A stretch of DNA of 64,000 nucleotides from Knoxdaviesia capensis (lineage: Eukaryota > Ascomycota > Sordariomycetes > Microascales > Gondwanamycetaceae): positions 31,271 to 95,270 of the forward strand of contig LNGK01000002.1 in the NCBI GenBank assembly GCA_001510575.1, given 5' to 3'. Under the pieces are notes generated by a model. It saw only the letters and a list, made by a program, of their open reading frames with translations, had not been told where the DNA came from and made no database searches. The position numbers were made by a program, and so were the translations under genes. Below are positions 21,929 to 33,842 of this stretch, one piece after another (position 1 is the stretch's first letter; each line of letters starts with the position of its first letter).

Positions 21929-22385
21929 AGGAGACTTGTGTTTGGAAAATTCAGGTGTCTTTTGGGACTTTGTATAATTTGTGATGTGCGTGGACTGTTT
22001 AGGTTCATGACCCGTATAACTAGTAGTGGCGGCATAGGACTGTAGCACAGAATGCATATCACGTCGTGGGCACGGCGGTACTTCATATATACAGCCTACA
22101 GTTTACAGGGAACAACAAAATTGCAACTTCGAATCGTGACATATGAAATTAGTGTAAAATAATGACAGAAGATAAATCGTTCAGAGACGACACGGAAGCA
22201 AATAGCCCTGTCCAAACAACGAGAACCAACCCCTTCCCAAAACAGGAATTAAACGCCAGGTATATGAAGACACAGAAAAAGTGAAGTGAGAAAGAAAAAA
22301 AAAGTAATAGAAAGAACGACTAAGAAGAGAAGAAGATAGGACATGACCGACCCAGTCGTCACGGCGTGGACAGAGATCACACAGC
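21929..22385. terminator. Convergent 3' region of VTC4 and the MARVEL-like gene
   Basis: About 460 bp lie between two converging stop codons. The DNA is AT-rich with A runs near 22295. It probably carries both 3' UTRs and poly(A) sites. No gene is seen. Confidence 0.45.
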
Positions 22386-23953
22386 TTACTGCCGACCCGG
22401 CTTTGTGCTGGCATAGGCGCCCGGGATGGGGACTGCGGCATACACCGTTTCGCTCTCGGCCACCGGGCCGTGAACCTGGACGTTCTGGGTGGGAATTGTC
22501 GGAGACGGGAAGCCGTCTTGAGGGGTCTTCGGGGTAGCCGACGGGGCTTTAGACGGCGGTGCCTGGAGCTTGAAGGTGGGCTGGGTCGAAGTGGCCGGAG
22601 GCGAGAACTGCGACTTGGGCTCAGCGATGCGGCCGCCCGGGGTGAAGGGGGTGGCATCTGAGGTGTCCGGGTCCGACAGGCTCTGGAAGTTGGCGTACGG
22701 GTTCCGGGGCGACAGCGCGTACTGGCTAAAGGCCGGGGACTTGGGGCCGAAGCCGGGGGTGTTCGGCGCAGACTGGGTGCGCAGCTGGGCGAGGTAGAGA
22801 TCGGAGCGGGCCTTGTCGCGGTTGTTCATAGACTTGTGGAGCTTGCGCTTGGTGTAGTAGCGGTAGAAGACGATGCTGTACAGCAGAATGCAGATGACCT
22901 CGACCACAACCTCGATGATGATGCAGACTAGGGTCCAGTTCTGCAGACGGCAGACCAGCTGGTAATCGACATCGGAGTGCGACTGCGATCGGCGGTTCTC
23001 GAGGCACGACCAGCCCCAGAAGTCTTTGTTGCCGTTGCTGGTTCGCGAGTGCTGGAAGATGACGGCGGCAACCACCCACAGGAGCATGGAGAAGATGAAC
23101 CAGCCGATGGCGAACAGAGTGTAGTAGGTGGCAACCTTTTCGGCGCGGCGGTGACCTCCACGGCAGTAGGCGGCGAACACGCAGATACAGGCGACGATGG
23201 ACACGCAGGCCATACCAAGCACAACCTTCTGCGGCCAGGCGTTGGTGTCCTTAGACCAGGTGGGCATGCCGCTGTGGTCGGGGAGGGCTTTGGTGGCGTT
23301 GAAGATGGCGAAGGAGGCAGAGAGCATCGACAGGATGATCAAGCTGCAGCTGAAGTTGACGCCTCGCAAAGCGAACTTGGCCATGCGCACACGGGTTTTG
23401 ATTCTCTGCAGGAATGTTAGATACACGATGACAACTCGGGAGATCAGGGAGTGGAAAAATGGGAAAAGGGGGACGGGGACGTACAATATCTCTGGCCTGC
23501 TCCTTGTCGGTGTGGGCTTCCCGCTTCTCGAGAAGATCTTCTTCCCGGAAGGTGGGGCTGAGGGGGTTTTCGCGGCGAGCCAGTCCTGGCGACCGGAGGG
23601 CGCTCTTGAGCGGCGACTTGGGGGTCATGGGCACGGCAGCGGATTCCTGGTTGTTGATGTATCCGAAGCCGACGTCGGCAACCTGCGGCTGGGCGGTCTC
23701 CATCTTCTCGGGGTCGGCGAACGGGGATCGCTTGTCTTCAGTGGGAGAATGCACCGAGGTGGCTTCCGCGAATCTGGGAGTGCGCGGCGGCTTCAGGGAC
23801 AGGTCCGAGGACGATGAAGAGTCGGAAGACATTGACCGCTTGGGCGTCAAGTCCAGCGCATTCGGGCGCTTCTTCTGGTCTGTGGTGCGATAGTTAGTAG
23901 GTGAAGACGGACGGGCAGACGTTGGAGAGAGGATCAGCCATACCACCAAACAT
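22386..23953 (-). CDS. Four-helix MARVEL-like membrane protein
   Basis: Predicted exons are 23953-23944 (10 nt), 23879-23485 and 23405-22386, giving 474 residues. The micro-exon start (MFG, then D across the junction) is supported by a GTATGG donor, CTAACTAT branch and CACAG acceptor; otherwise translation starts at 23832 (MSSDSS). The N-terminal about 135 residues are disordered and Ser/Pro-rich with SP/TP sites. Four hydrophobic helices follow (for example SCSLIILSMLSASFAIF, VVLGMACVSIVACICVFAAY, TLFAIGWFIFSMLLWVVAAV, LVCIIIEVVVEVICILLYSI) with a short loop containing two Cys, as in MARVEL/tetraspan proteins. The tail is Pro/Thr-rich. Related fungal proteins sit in plasma-membrane domains. 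No function can be named. Confidence 0.82.
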
Positions 23954-26689
23954 GTTAAGAAGCGTTTATAAGAACTTATATCGAGGGATTCCTGGGTTTG
24001 GGGGAGGAGGGAGGAAAAAAAAAAGCAGAACAGCGCAGCCGTTCTATTTAGAGGGCAGTGCTCGTATCGAGGGCGAAAAGGGAACAAAGGCGATGCGTGT
24101 AAGTGGCTTAGGGTGAAAATTTGGTTCTGAAGATTTGTTCGTGTGGTGGGACAAAGAATGAAGTTTGCAATAATGAGAGAAAAAGGGAGAGACCAGCTGA
24201 CGAGGGGAAGCCAGAATCAAGAAGAGGAAGAAGAAGAGGTTGAGGAAGAGAAGGTGGGCGAGGAGAGGTAGAAGAAAGAAAATAAAAGAGCCCGTCTGGT
24301 GGCTCGATCTAGAACTGAGCGTGCGTGAGGGCTTCGGAAGCAAGATGAGCAAGCAAGGATGAACGGCGCGAAGAAGCCAGAGCAGGTGATAGGACGAGTG
24401 GGAAAAGAAGAGACAATACGAAGGCGGGTAGAAGATGTGCAGAGACTGGTGGGAAAGAAAGTGTCGGACCTGGGGCCGCAGAACAGGACAGGCCGTGGTG
24501 TAAGACCGATTGGGATAGGACGTTTGTAGCCGCCGAGAATGATAGAGGTTAACGGGCGACTGTGGTTGGCTCCACGCCCCTGGTCGCTTCAGCTGCGGTA
24601 CTAGCGGGGTTCAGTGTGTACTAAATTGTATCGTGGTGTTTGCCGTGTAGTGTTTGTGTTTTTTCTGCTGTTGTGAAGCCGTGATCAAGGATCAGTCGGA
24701 TGAGGGAGGATTCGAGGGGGTTTTCAAGGCGAGACGCCGGCGAGGAAGGAGATTGATGAAGATATAATCTGGCGGGGTCTGGGGAGAGTGGCTTCGTTCT
24801 TCCCTCGTCAAAGACATGGGCGAAGGCAGCACAGACAAGATTTGATCACAATCGGTTTGCGGTCGGCGGTTCCATCGGCCTGTGTGGCACACAGTTGTGC
24901 CTGCAAGTGTTCTTTCTGTACGTACTGAACGTCAGATTGCAACACACCACCATCACCACCACCACCACCACCACCATGGATGGCTTCCCAAAAGCTCGCA
25001 ACATACTGTACTGTACTGTACCATTCATGTCGAGGTGGCCTTGGCGTCACACATACCCCACCCGCAGTTGATAACAAATATCACCGTCACTATTTCCCGC
25101 TCTTCTTCTTTCTCCTTGGCAACGTCTCTCGTCTCTTCGTGATTCCATCGCTGGAGTGGGCGAGAGTGGGCGAGTCTTCTTGCCGTGCCGGTGAGGCTTT
25201 CTCTCGGGCGATCCGGAACAAAGACTGTTCGTTTTGCGTGCGGGTCTTCTTCCACCAAGTGCGGGCAGTGAGCGGTGGTAGCTCGACCTTCGAATGATGC
25301 CCAGAGGACCTCCTTTGTCCACAACTACTGTACGGTCCCCTGGAGCCACCACGGACAGATTCTCTCTCTCCTCTTGGGAAAATAAAACATCCATGGTCCA
25401 ACCACTTCGGGTTGCCAATCACCTCGCGCTGATCCCTGCTTCCCGCCGCCCTTTTTTTCTGTTTCTGCCCCATTCCTGTGCATGCAGCCTTTTCATGATT
25501 GGACTGGTTCGTCTGCACAGACCATGATAATCCCAGCGGCCGGCCAATTACGTTGTCTGATCCATATGACACCGGGTGGGGAACATGCGAGTTTGGGCGG
25601 TAAAGGCTGCCACGGGACTGGCCACTCTGGACGCCTTTGGATTGCATCGAACACACAAAGCCATGCTGCACTGTACAGTAACTATGGACATATGTGGCAT
25701 GGGAATTGCGCTGGTTCAGGAGTGCAGAACACCTCACACTGGCAATGCATTGTTGCACCAGCCGGAAAAGACCAAGGTTTCTCAACGCTCGTCTATATAT
25801 AGAAACCATCACATCACAAACCCGGCCGTGTCCCCGGACACCACCCACCCATCATATTTGTCTGTGATGGTCCCTCCGACGGCGGTCTCATGGTGTGAAC
25901 AGCGGTTATGTATGCTTCTAGGGTAAGTGTTTGTGGATGGCCGGGTGTCCACGAAGAGCAAGAATCCCCGTGGAAAGCTAATACCTGTTCAGTACAGTAC
26001 TTAGCAGCATCAATCTATTTGTGCAGAAACTTGGATTGGCTGGGCCGAGAGTCCCGTACGACCTTTGGAATCCCACGCAGAATCGCTTTGGGGGGATCCG
26101 TATGTACGTCGGTACTTGAACACAACAGCTCATCTGATGTTCCTTCGCAAAATGGAAGAGAAAGAAACAAGGAACATTTACTCGATATCATCGTCACTTT
26201 TCTGCCATTTCTCGATGGCTATGTCTGAGATGTCCGGAGATTCATCCTCGATATCTGGACACCAGTCGCTCAGGGCCGAGACGCACCTGTTTTAGTGGGG
26301 TATTTCCCGGTCAGGATGTTGGACTGCCGATTGAGCAGAGAGTTTCGGGGCACCATAGTGCGTGCCACCAAAAGGTTGCAGGCATCTTATAAGGGTGGTC
26401 CTCAACTGTACGGCCACTTAACTCACAATGATGGGAACCACCCGAAAGAGAAACCACCCCCAGAATCTTGGGGTGCATCGCTCCAGGCTGACGTGGCCCA
26501 GGCCATATCGTTAACTGTTCCCCGACAACATCAACTACTACAACGCATATTATCGCCGACGTGCTGGAATCCTTCGGGGTTACAGGCCAGGGATTTTGTT
26601 CTGGAGGTTGCTCTTCACGGAGTTTCATGGTGCAGGTTGCAGCGATTCGATTCTCTGGCATGGTTCTTGTAAACTAACTAACAGGCAAA
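23954..26689. other. 2.7-kb intergenic region, no gene recognised
   Basis: The left 500 bp is purine-rich on the plus strand (UTR and promoter of the MARVEL-like gene). A CAC/CCA microsatellite lies at about 24944-24976 and TACTGTACTGTACTGTA at 25004-25020. Further GTACAGTA copies lie at 25673 and 25991. Open frames up to about 250 codons on the minus strand (25090-25848) lack domains, a signal peptide or splice context and are not annotated. Confidence 0.5.
24944..24976 (+). repeat. CAC trinucleotide microsatellite
   Basis: Nearly uninterrupted CAC/ACC repeats precede ATGG. It sits in non-coding sequence as far as can be seen. Confidence 0.85.
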
Positions 26690-27844
26690 TTACTGGACAA
26701 TACATGAGCCTCCGCTCGCGGCGGTCTTGGCCTTTAGCCACGGGATATCATCAAGCGCATACCGATATGCCCGGAACAGCGCATTGGATTCTCCAGGGAA
26801 GATTGCTGCTGTGGCTGCATCCGGGTATGCAGAGAAGTGCGGGTTGACGTACTCCCAGCAGATGGTGCCGTCCTTTGTAACTTCAAACAACCGCCCAAAC
26901 GCACTCTCGCAGAGCAGCGTGTTCCCGTTGGCCAGCCGTTGCGCACTGCCCATGAACGGCGTGAAGAACGACACCATCTGCAGCCGGTCGCGGTACTCCC
27001 ACACAATCGTCTTGGTCTTGGGCTCGATCTCAATCGCCCGGGTGAACGTTATCGACTCGCCGGTGCGAAACGCGCCGTTGTCGAAGATGAGAATGTTGCC
27101 GTTGTCCAGCTCCGTGGCGTTGTGCTGCTGCGCCAAAATCTCCGGCCCGACCTTCCACACAATCTTGCCGGTCTTGCGCGAGATCATCACCACCGACGAC
27201 ACCGACCGCATCGACGCCAGGATGTGCTCGCCGTCGCGCATCGGCCGCACCGCGTTGATCAGCGGGTAGTGCTCGCGCGTGTAGTGCGGCTGCAGCGGGT
27301 ACTCGTCGCGCGGGAGGCTCTCGGACACCTTCCACGACCACAGCAGGTTTCCGTCCGCGTCCACCTCCCGGATAGTGTCGGCATGTGTTATACCGTCGAT
27401 CTCGGTCCCCGGCACTCCGCCGATCACCTTGGCCGAATCTTCCCGCGACAATGCCTCCAGGCTGGTGTACAGAATCCGGCCATCACCGTAGTGGAACTGG
27501 TCGTGGTGGGCGAGCGGATCCTTGAATTGGCGAACAACGGATCCGTCCGGCGCCAGCTCGCTCATCACGCCTCCGCCGTACTTGTGGAAAAAGGGGAACG
27601 GGTAAGGCCCGCCTTCCTCCACAGGCCGGAGGGTGTTGACGGCGAGATTCCCGTTGGGCAGAAGAGTAGCATGGCGGCCAACCCGTCCCGGAAGCTTCCA
27701 CGAATGCACTTCTTTTCCGTCAATGTCGACAAGGTGCGCAACGTCGCTGGTCAGAGGGCAGAACAGGGTATAGCCGCCAAAGGTCAGCTTGCGGTCAACG
27801 CCTGTCAGGCCAACGCCCCGGCGCTTCAGCGTGTTCTGTTCCAT
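26690..27844 (-). CDS. Arylsulfotransferase-like beta-propeller protein
   Basis: Single exon, 384 residues. The start at MEQNTLKRRGVG (27844) is preferred because the in-frame extension upstream to 28072 is low in complexity and promoter-like. Repeated blade sequences end in DGN-LLWSWKV or GKIVWKVG motifs (ADGNLLWSWKV, TGKIVWKVGPEI, TKTIVWEYRDR). Conserved His-rich loops are present (HHDQFHYGDGRILYTS, ITHADTIREVD, QQHNATELDNGNILIFDNG), characteristic of the ASST family (sulfate transfer between phenols), which is mainly described in bacteria. No signal peptide or membrane helix is seen, so it is probably cytosolic. The catalytic activity is inferred from fold motifs only. It is divergent from the ACS transporter, 776 bp away. 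Absence of introns could reflect old horizontal transfer, but base use does not stand out. Confidence 0.78.
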   Translation of the reverse strand: MEQNTLKRRGVGLTGVDRKLTFGGYTLFCPLTSDVAHLVDIDGKEVHSWKLPGRVGRHATLLPNGNLAVNTLRPVEEGGPYPFPFFHKYGGGVMSELAPDGSVVRQFKDPLAHHDQFHYGDGRILYTSLEALSREDSAKVIGGVPGTEIDGITHADTIREVDADGNLLWSWKVSESLPRDEYPLQPHYTREHYPLINAVRPMRDGEHILASMRSVSSVVMISRKTGKIVWKVGPEILAQQHNATELDNGNILIFDNGAFRTGESITFTRAIEIEPKTKTIVWEYRDRLQMVSFFTPFMGSAQRLANGNTLLCESAFGRLFEVTKDGTICWEYVNPHFSAYPDAATAAIFPGESNALFRAYRYALDDIPWLKAKTAASGGSCIVQ

Positions 27845-28620
27845 GATAAGAAGAGAGGGAGAAAAAGATAGAGGAGAGGGAAGAGAGAGAGGCTGGGGTG
27901 TTTTGTCTCGTTTCGAGGATAAAACTAATTTCTTTTCCGATTGAAGACAAAATAAAAGGGCAAGATTGCGTGACAATATATGACTTTCGGTCTGTGGTAA
28001 GTATCTTGGCCTCACGCCCTGAACTCGGGCCTGGAGGCGCTCCGTAATACTTATACTGGAGCCTTGTATCAATATCTACGTATCTACTTGGTGCAATTCA
28101 TGCAGCCTTCACCATTAGCTTGTGAATCTGGGCCATGATGTTGAGCATATCTCTTTAAAAAGACGCAGTGCCGTCGGGTGCGGTCGCGTCGGTTAACCGC
28201 CGGCTTCCCGACGGTGTTTTGCCCAAACCGGCGGCACCCCCCGGCGGGCGGGTCCTAATCGACGTCGCTACGAAGAGCTAGGGTGGGTAGTAGTTGTCGT
28301 AGCGGCTTCGTGCCATTGCATGTACATGATAACCATTCGGATATGTGAGAATTCTCATATCTGATATGTTTGTTGCATGCAAATCGGTCTATCTGGAGGT
28401 TGCGTGATAATAGGGCCCAAATGTTCAAGATGCCTCTCGCCGCTTGCCCATGCCATTCTCGTTTCAAGGATTAGTACATATAATCACCCAGTTCCCTTTC
28501 CCATCACTCTTCTCTCCCCTGCCGTCAGTCATACGAGCACACGAACTCTCATCTAACCCTCCATACCCGTCCAGGAAAATATCCAAGTCCCCCTTTTTTG
28601 AGGCGGGAACATTGCACATC
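27845..28620. promoter_or_regulatory. Shared upstream region of ASST-like gene and transporter
   Basis: The 776 bp between divergent starts include a GC-rich patch (28165-28260, with CCGGCGGCACCCCCCGGCGG) suited to Zn2Cys6 binding (CGG/CCG triplets). A pyrimidine-rich leader precedes the transporter ATG. A longer in-frame ATG at 28444 is less likely than 28621 as the start. Confidence 0.45.
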
Positions 28621-30345
28621 ATGACATCCACCAAAGCCCACGAGCGCGCGGCGGACAGTGACAATGACATTGTCGCCTTCGCCGATGCCGCCCTGCACGT
28701 CCCGGGCTTCGTCGCCGACCTTGAGTTCTCCGAGAAGGAAGCCCACCGTGCGCGCATGAAGGTCGACGCGCTCATCCTGCCGGCCATTGTGCTCTGCTTT
28801 TGCTTCCTGCAGTTCGACCGCACGAACATTGGCAATGCCCTCACCGACAGCCTGCGTGCGGACGTCGGCCTGACCAACGACAAGATCAACACCGCGCAGA
28901 CGCTCTTTACCGTGGGCTTCATCATCACCGAGATCCCGTTCAACATGATCAGCCGCGCCATCGGCCCGGAGCGCTTCCTCCCCATGACGATGTTCCTGTG
29001 GGGCACGGTCACCTGGTGCCAGATCTTCATCAAGTCCAGCTCGGGCCTGATGGCTGCACGCTTCTTCATCGGCGCGCTGGAGGGCGGATACATCCCGGGT
29101 TTCGCGCTGTACATCTCAAAGTACTACACCAACCAGGAGCTGGCTCTTCGCTATGCCATCTTCTGGGCGTCCAACAGTGTTGCCGGCGCCCTGGGCGGCC
29201 CGCTGTCCATCGGCCTGCTGTCCCTCCGTGGCCGTGGTGGTCTCGCCGGATGGCAGTGGCTCTTCCTAATTGGTACGTGGGATATGTCTTTGCTTAACCC
29301 AACCCCCATTCAACACTATCATACTAACTGTTTGCAGAGGGTGCTCTGACAAGTGCTTTGGGAGTGCTGGCCTATCTGTATTTTCCTCACAGCGCGGTCA
29401 GGCCCAAGTCCCACTTCGGCCACTCCTTCAACATGTTCTCCGAGCGCGAGGGCTCGATCATCGTCACCCGCGTGCTGCGCAACGACCCGACCAAGGCGAT
29501 GCGATACGGCAAGCCGGTCCTGCCGGCCCACATCATCGCCACGTTCAGCGACTGGCGCATCTACGGACACCTGGTCGCTGCTTTCCTGTCGATGATCATG
29601 ATTTCTCCAATGAACACATATGCCCCCTCGATCATCAAGTCGCTGGGCTTCTCGGGCCTGCAGGCGAACGGGCTCAACTCGGTGGGAAGCGTGTGCGCCT
29701 TGATCTGGTCGATCTCTCTGGCTGCAAGCAGCGATCGGTTCCGTGAGCGCGGCCTGCACATCTTCGCCGGATACCTGTGGGGCTCTGTCGGCCTGCTCTG
29801 GCTGGCACTGGCGCCTGATTCAGCGTCGAAATGGGTGCTCTATGGTACGTTCCGAATCAACTCCCATTGAGAAGATTGCATTCTAACAAATGTTTTAGGC
29901 GGTATTGTCTGGACCCAGATGGGTATGGGATCGGCGCAGGCCATCAGCGCCGCCTGGCTCTCGACTAAGATGGAGGATGTCAAGCGACCGATCGCTCTGG
30001 CCGCCTATGTCATGAGTCTGCAGCTTGCGAACTTCCCCGGAAACCAGCTCTTCAAGGACGGAGGTAAGATAAGCACATCCATGAGTCTCTGCACAACGAA
30101 GAGCCAGTAAACTAACGTTTCTTTCTACAGGTGGCCCTCGCTATAAGCACGGCCTGATCATTGCGGCCGCGTGTGTAATTTCTGCGGCCGTGGTTGTCCT
30201 CTGCTGGAAGGTTCTTTACTATTTCTTCGATAACGGCGACGGCGGTGTTGAGGCCAAGTTCAGTCTCGAGGGCGTGGAGGTTCACGATCATGAACATAAG
30301 ATCGACGACACCAAGGAAGTGCGCTCGGTTGAGAAGATGGCTTGA
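28621..30345 (+). CDS. MFS transporter, anion:cation symporter (Dal5/allantoate permease) family
   Basis: Exons are 28621-29272, 29338-29844, 29899-30063 and 30131-30345, giving 512 residues. Donors are GTACGT, GTACGT and GTAAGA; introns are 54-67 bp. Twelve membrane segments can be traced. The first helix ends with the family signature FCFLQFDRTNIGNA. NMISRAIGPERFLPMTMFLWG and RFFIGALEGGYIPGFALYIS are typical of ACS members that import allantoate, nicotinate, pantothenate and other organic anions with protons. The substrate cannot be read from sequence. Context (divergent ASST-like enzyme, downstream Zn2Cys6 regulator) suggests uptake of an aromatic or sulfonated/sulfated anion; that is inference. 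Confidence 0.9.
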
Positions 30346-30888
30346 GATTTTAATTTCCCCCTGCTTTAATTGTAATTAATTGTATTTGCTAGAATGTCAT
30401 CTGTTAGCTTTCATACCTAATTCACTTGACAATTGTCATTGAGCCTTTTTTTCGCTCGTATTTCATTCCGTTGACTTCCACACAATTGCTCAGTCGTTGA
30501 GCCTCTTTTCGCTCCTATTGCATGTGGCATAAAATTGTCGATACCGCCTGGTCGGAGAATTAATTCATCGCATGTAGTGAGCCCGTCCACATATACATCC
30601 CTGGCAATATAATAAGTAGGACGCGAGGCAAATCACCTTATTCCCAAAAGTGAGCTAAATTGCTCTCTCCAGCACGCAATCGGCGCTGTCCGGTTATCTT
30701 TTAGGGGTTTGGGCATTCCCCTAAGGCCTATCAGAGATAAGCCCGGCAGGGCTTCCGCAGTTTACTCGATCTTTTGTGAAACTAATGCCCATCCCTCTCC
30801 ATCATTTACCGACAGCTTTGACTGAAGTTTGATTCTCCATACACACACATATTTAGGACATACGTATAATCAGTCCCCCGTACAAAGC
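30346..30888. other. Intergenic, transporter 3' flank and regulator promoter
   Basis: AT-rich directly after the transporter stop. A direct repeat of ATTG(T/C)...TTGAGCC(T)TTTTTCGCTC occurs at about 30435-30465 and 30495-30520. No gene is seen. Confidence 0.45.
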
Positions 30889-32928
30889 ATGGCGCCCCTC
30901 CGGTCCGTCAGAGCCGCACGGGCCTGTGTCATCTGCCGCCGGCATAAAACACGGTGTTACCCGTCGAACAGCCCCGATGGAGCCTGTCTGCGCTGCTTCA
31001 CGCAGTCTCTAGCCTGCTCGCTATCGGCCTCGTCATCGCATTCTTCGCCAGAGAGCCGGCGAGCGCCCTCAAGCCAGTCCGACGAGCCGCGCTTAAGCAC
31101 AGTGGACGACAGGTAGGAACGGCTTTGGATGCAGTCGCGCGATTGACGCGTCTGTCTCTCTCTGTGTGCCTTCGCTAACATATCACTCCAGGCTCAAACG
31201 GCTCGAGCAGAAGGTCGACTCCATCGTGGACCGATTAGATACGCGGCTATCGTATCTGCTGGACGGCCACGGCCCCTCTCGCCAAAACACCCCACCCCCG
31301 CGCGAAGGCGCGTCAGTTGGCTCGTCGGAGCAAATCCTGCCGCCGGTGATTTTAATCCGGGATGCCGCCATTGATGCCGCCGTCCACCCGGCCCGGTCGC
31401 CTGATGTGCACATCGAACAGTCCGATGTCATCTCCGCCGGGCTGGTGGATCTGCACACCGCATATTCGCTGTTGTCAATGTGGGTTGCCGTGTTTTTATT
31501 TTTATTTTTTCTATATATATATATTTTTACCTACGTATCCCTTCAACTAACACCCTTGACTAGATTCCACATCCATTATGGACGCTGGGTGAGGTTTCCA
31601 GCCGAGATCTCCATCGCCACACTCCTGACTCACCTGCGTCGCTCTCCTGTCCTTCTCAGCAGTGTGTTCTTGATATCCGTTCGCCACACCAACCAAGACC
31701 TTGTAGACCGACTTGCAGTACCACTATTCGAGGAGTCCAAGCGTCTCATCTCAAAATCACTCCTTGCCGTTTCACACTCCATCGAGTTCTTCCAGGCCGT
31801 TATCATCCTCAGTCTGTGGTCCACAACCATCGGCCAGGAAGTGCTCAGTATAGACAGCTGGCTGCTGACTGGCTATGCGCTACAGCAAGGGCTTTCATCT
31901 CCCCGCTTTGCCCATATCATGGGGCAGGATGTCAAGCTATCTCCTGCGAGCCCCGATCTGGATGCCTGGTGCATATGGAATCACCTCTGTCTGGCCCATC
32001 TTCAGTAAGATTCCCTCCTGGCCGACAAGAAATGCACGAGAAAGCTGACCTTTTATAGGTACTGTGTTGGCACCCGGCGGCCGTTGATACTGAGCGAGGA
32101 TCAGATCAAAAGGTCGGTCCGTCTTGCCAAAACTGAGGGACTGTCCAACTTTGAACAACGGATGGCCGCCGAAGTGAAGCTGTACTGGATTATGTACCAA
32201 TACTGCTCAATTTCGCGAAACGACCTGGCTCACACAAAGCAAACGCTGCAGGAGTGGCAAGAAGAGTTCTTCCACCTTTTTGGTATGTCCTCAAATCCCG
32301 TCACCGGTGAAGATAGCCATCGCGCTAACACTCCATCCCAGACGAGCCTCGAGCACAATTCCTCGAAATGGGCTTCTATTTCGCCCATCTTCTCGCACAC
32401 TACCAGAGCCTGAAGGAATCGCGCTCGCGAATAAGCAACTCGTTCATCACCGAAATGATCCGGCTTGCGGAGATGATCATCACCCTCGCCATCAAAACCT
32501 CGGACGACCGCACGCGCCATCTTACAGACCACATCTACCACGTCATCACCTTTGCGGCCATAACCATCTGTCGGCTGCTGCACGCATACGAACCGAGCAT
32601 CCGCGCCGCCAAGGTCGACGTCGACTTCCTGGACATGCTGGTCATCCAGCTGATTGACTGGTTTCGGTCTATTGGGTCCCCAAACCATGCTGGCCACATT
32701 CTCGGCGCGGTCATCAATACGCAATTTCGAAAACTCCGTGGAAATCGGCAGCAGCCGTCCCCGGCAAGCACCGAGACAACCCCCTTCGCTCCTCCGCCAC
32801 CATCTCTTTCGGATCAAGCATCGTCCAGCTTGGACTACTTGAATTTCATCGGACTGCAAGATATTGACGATTTGGACTATCTCGGTCTTAATCCCGAATC
32901 GTACCAGGAAGTTTCCACGCTGCAATAA
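30889..32928 (+). CDS. Zn2Cys6 fungal transcription factor
   Basis: Exons are 30889-31112, 31192-31479, 31564-32004, 32059-32282 and 32342-32928, giving 587 residues; all junctions keep frame. The binuclear cluster is complete: C13-x2-C16-x6-C23-x9-C33-x2-C36-x6-C43. A short coiled coil follows (RLKRLEQKVDSIVDRLDTRL), which suggests dimer binding to paired CGG triplets. The middle region (FHIHYGRWVRFPAEISIATL, then WNHLCLAHLQYCVGTRRP) resembles the fungal regulator middle domain. The acidic C-terminus (LDYLNFIGLQDIDDLDYLGL) could be the activation domain. It most plausibly regulates the adjacent transporter and ASST-like gene. Confidence 0.9.
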
Positions 32929-33842
32929 CGACCATATACCCAACACTCATCTATGTACATTTTGGTTTAGGCACGGTGTGGACTCGGATACAACTGACGG
33001 AAAGGGTCTGGGCATGTACGATTAGACGAATGATGCAGTGGAGCCCGAGCAGTGCAGGTTGTTCGCGGTCCTATCTCCTGGCTTCTATGACCATGCGCAC
33101 TCAATACTTAGGTACATGGCCGTGATATCCCGCGCAGAAATAGGGACGTTGCTGCGAGTATCTCGTTGTCACCCTACGAACGCTATGAAGAATTTCCACC
33201 GGAGTTGGAGATTTCTCCAACACCAAAACCAAAAAAGAAAAGAAAAAACCCCCCCCCAGGTACCATGGCTCAGACCCCTCCGGTGCCCGCAAGTTGTACA
33301 CCCAGCGTAAGATCGGTCCATTCCCGGAGGGCCACATTGTTCTCCACAGTGGATCACGACCGGCGCTCTCACGACTTCTCGGTTGAAATCGCACGTCGCT
33401 TCCCGGGCCGCCGTAGCATCTCTGCGTCGGCCAGTGCTAACGGGACAGGTCATCCACGAACGCCTGACCACGCAATGGCAGCATCGTGAAGTGCGGGGTT
33501 GTGAGCTTGAGTGGTGGATGGCAGAAGTGCGAATTCGCCATGGGTTTATCTGTGGTTTTTTCCACGAAATAAAAATCCGTTTCGGCGTTGCCGCCTTCAA
33601 GGTATCATCGAGTTGTTAATTTGTGTGCCGCCTGGCCATTGAGTATCTCATGATGACCGGATCCAGGAGATTCGCAAGGGAAGTCGAACACTTGTTGGAT
33701 TTTCAAGAAGAGTTGAACTGTTGTTGTTGACATGTTCGATGTATAAATACCCAAGGGACTCGGAATGTTTGTGTGAGTTAGTTCCGGACCATCACCATCT
33801 CCCCCAACCTCCACCCAACCAACCTTCCATTCTCAACTCATA
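32929..33842. other. Intergenic with DUF4360 gene promoter
   Basis: Short frames only. A poly-purine/C run lies at 33226-33260. The last 100 bp contain a TATA box and a CA/CT-rich leader for the downstream secreted protein. Confidence 0.45.
33742..33749 (+). promoter_or_regulatory. TATA box of the DUF4360 gene
   Basis: TATAAATA stands about 95 bp upstream of the ATG at 33843, followed by a pyrimidine/CA-rich leader. This spacing is usual for strongly inducible fungal genes encoding secreted proteins. Confidence 0.5.

Noticed and set aside
25090..25848. 252-codon minus-strand frame in the 24-26 kb region
   Set aside because: Mixed low-complexity composition, no domain, no splice context, and flanking DNA looks non-coding. 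Not supported as a gene.
26837..27871. 344-codon plus-strand frame
   Set aside because: Antisense to the ASST-like gene, rich in Arg/His/Val with no recognisable domain; a GC-bias shadow.
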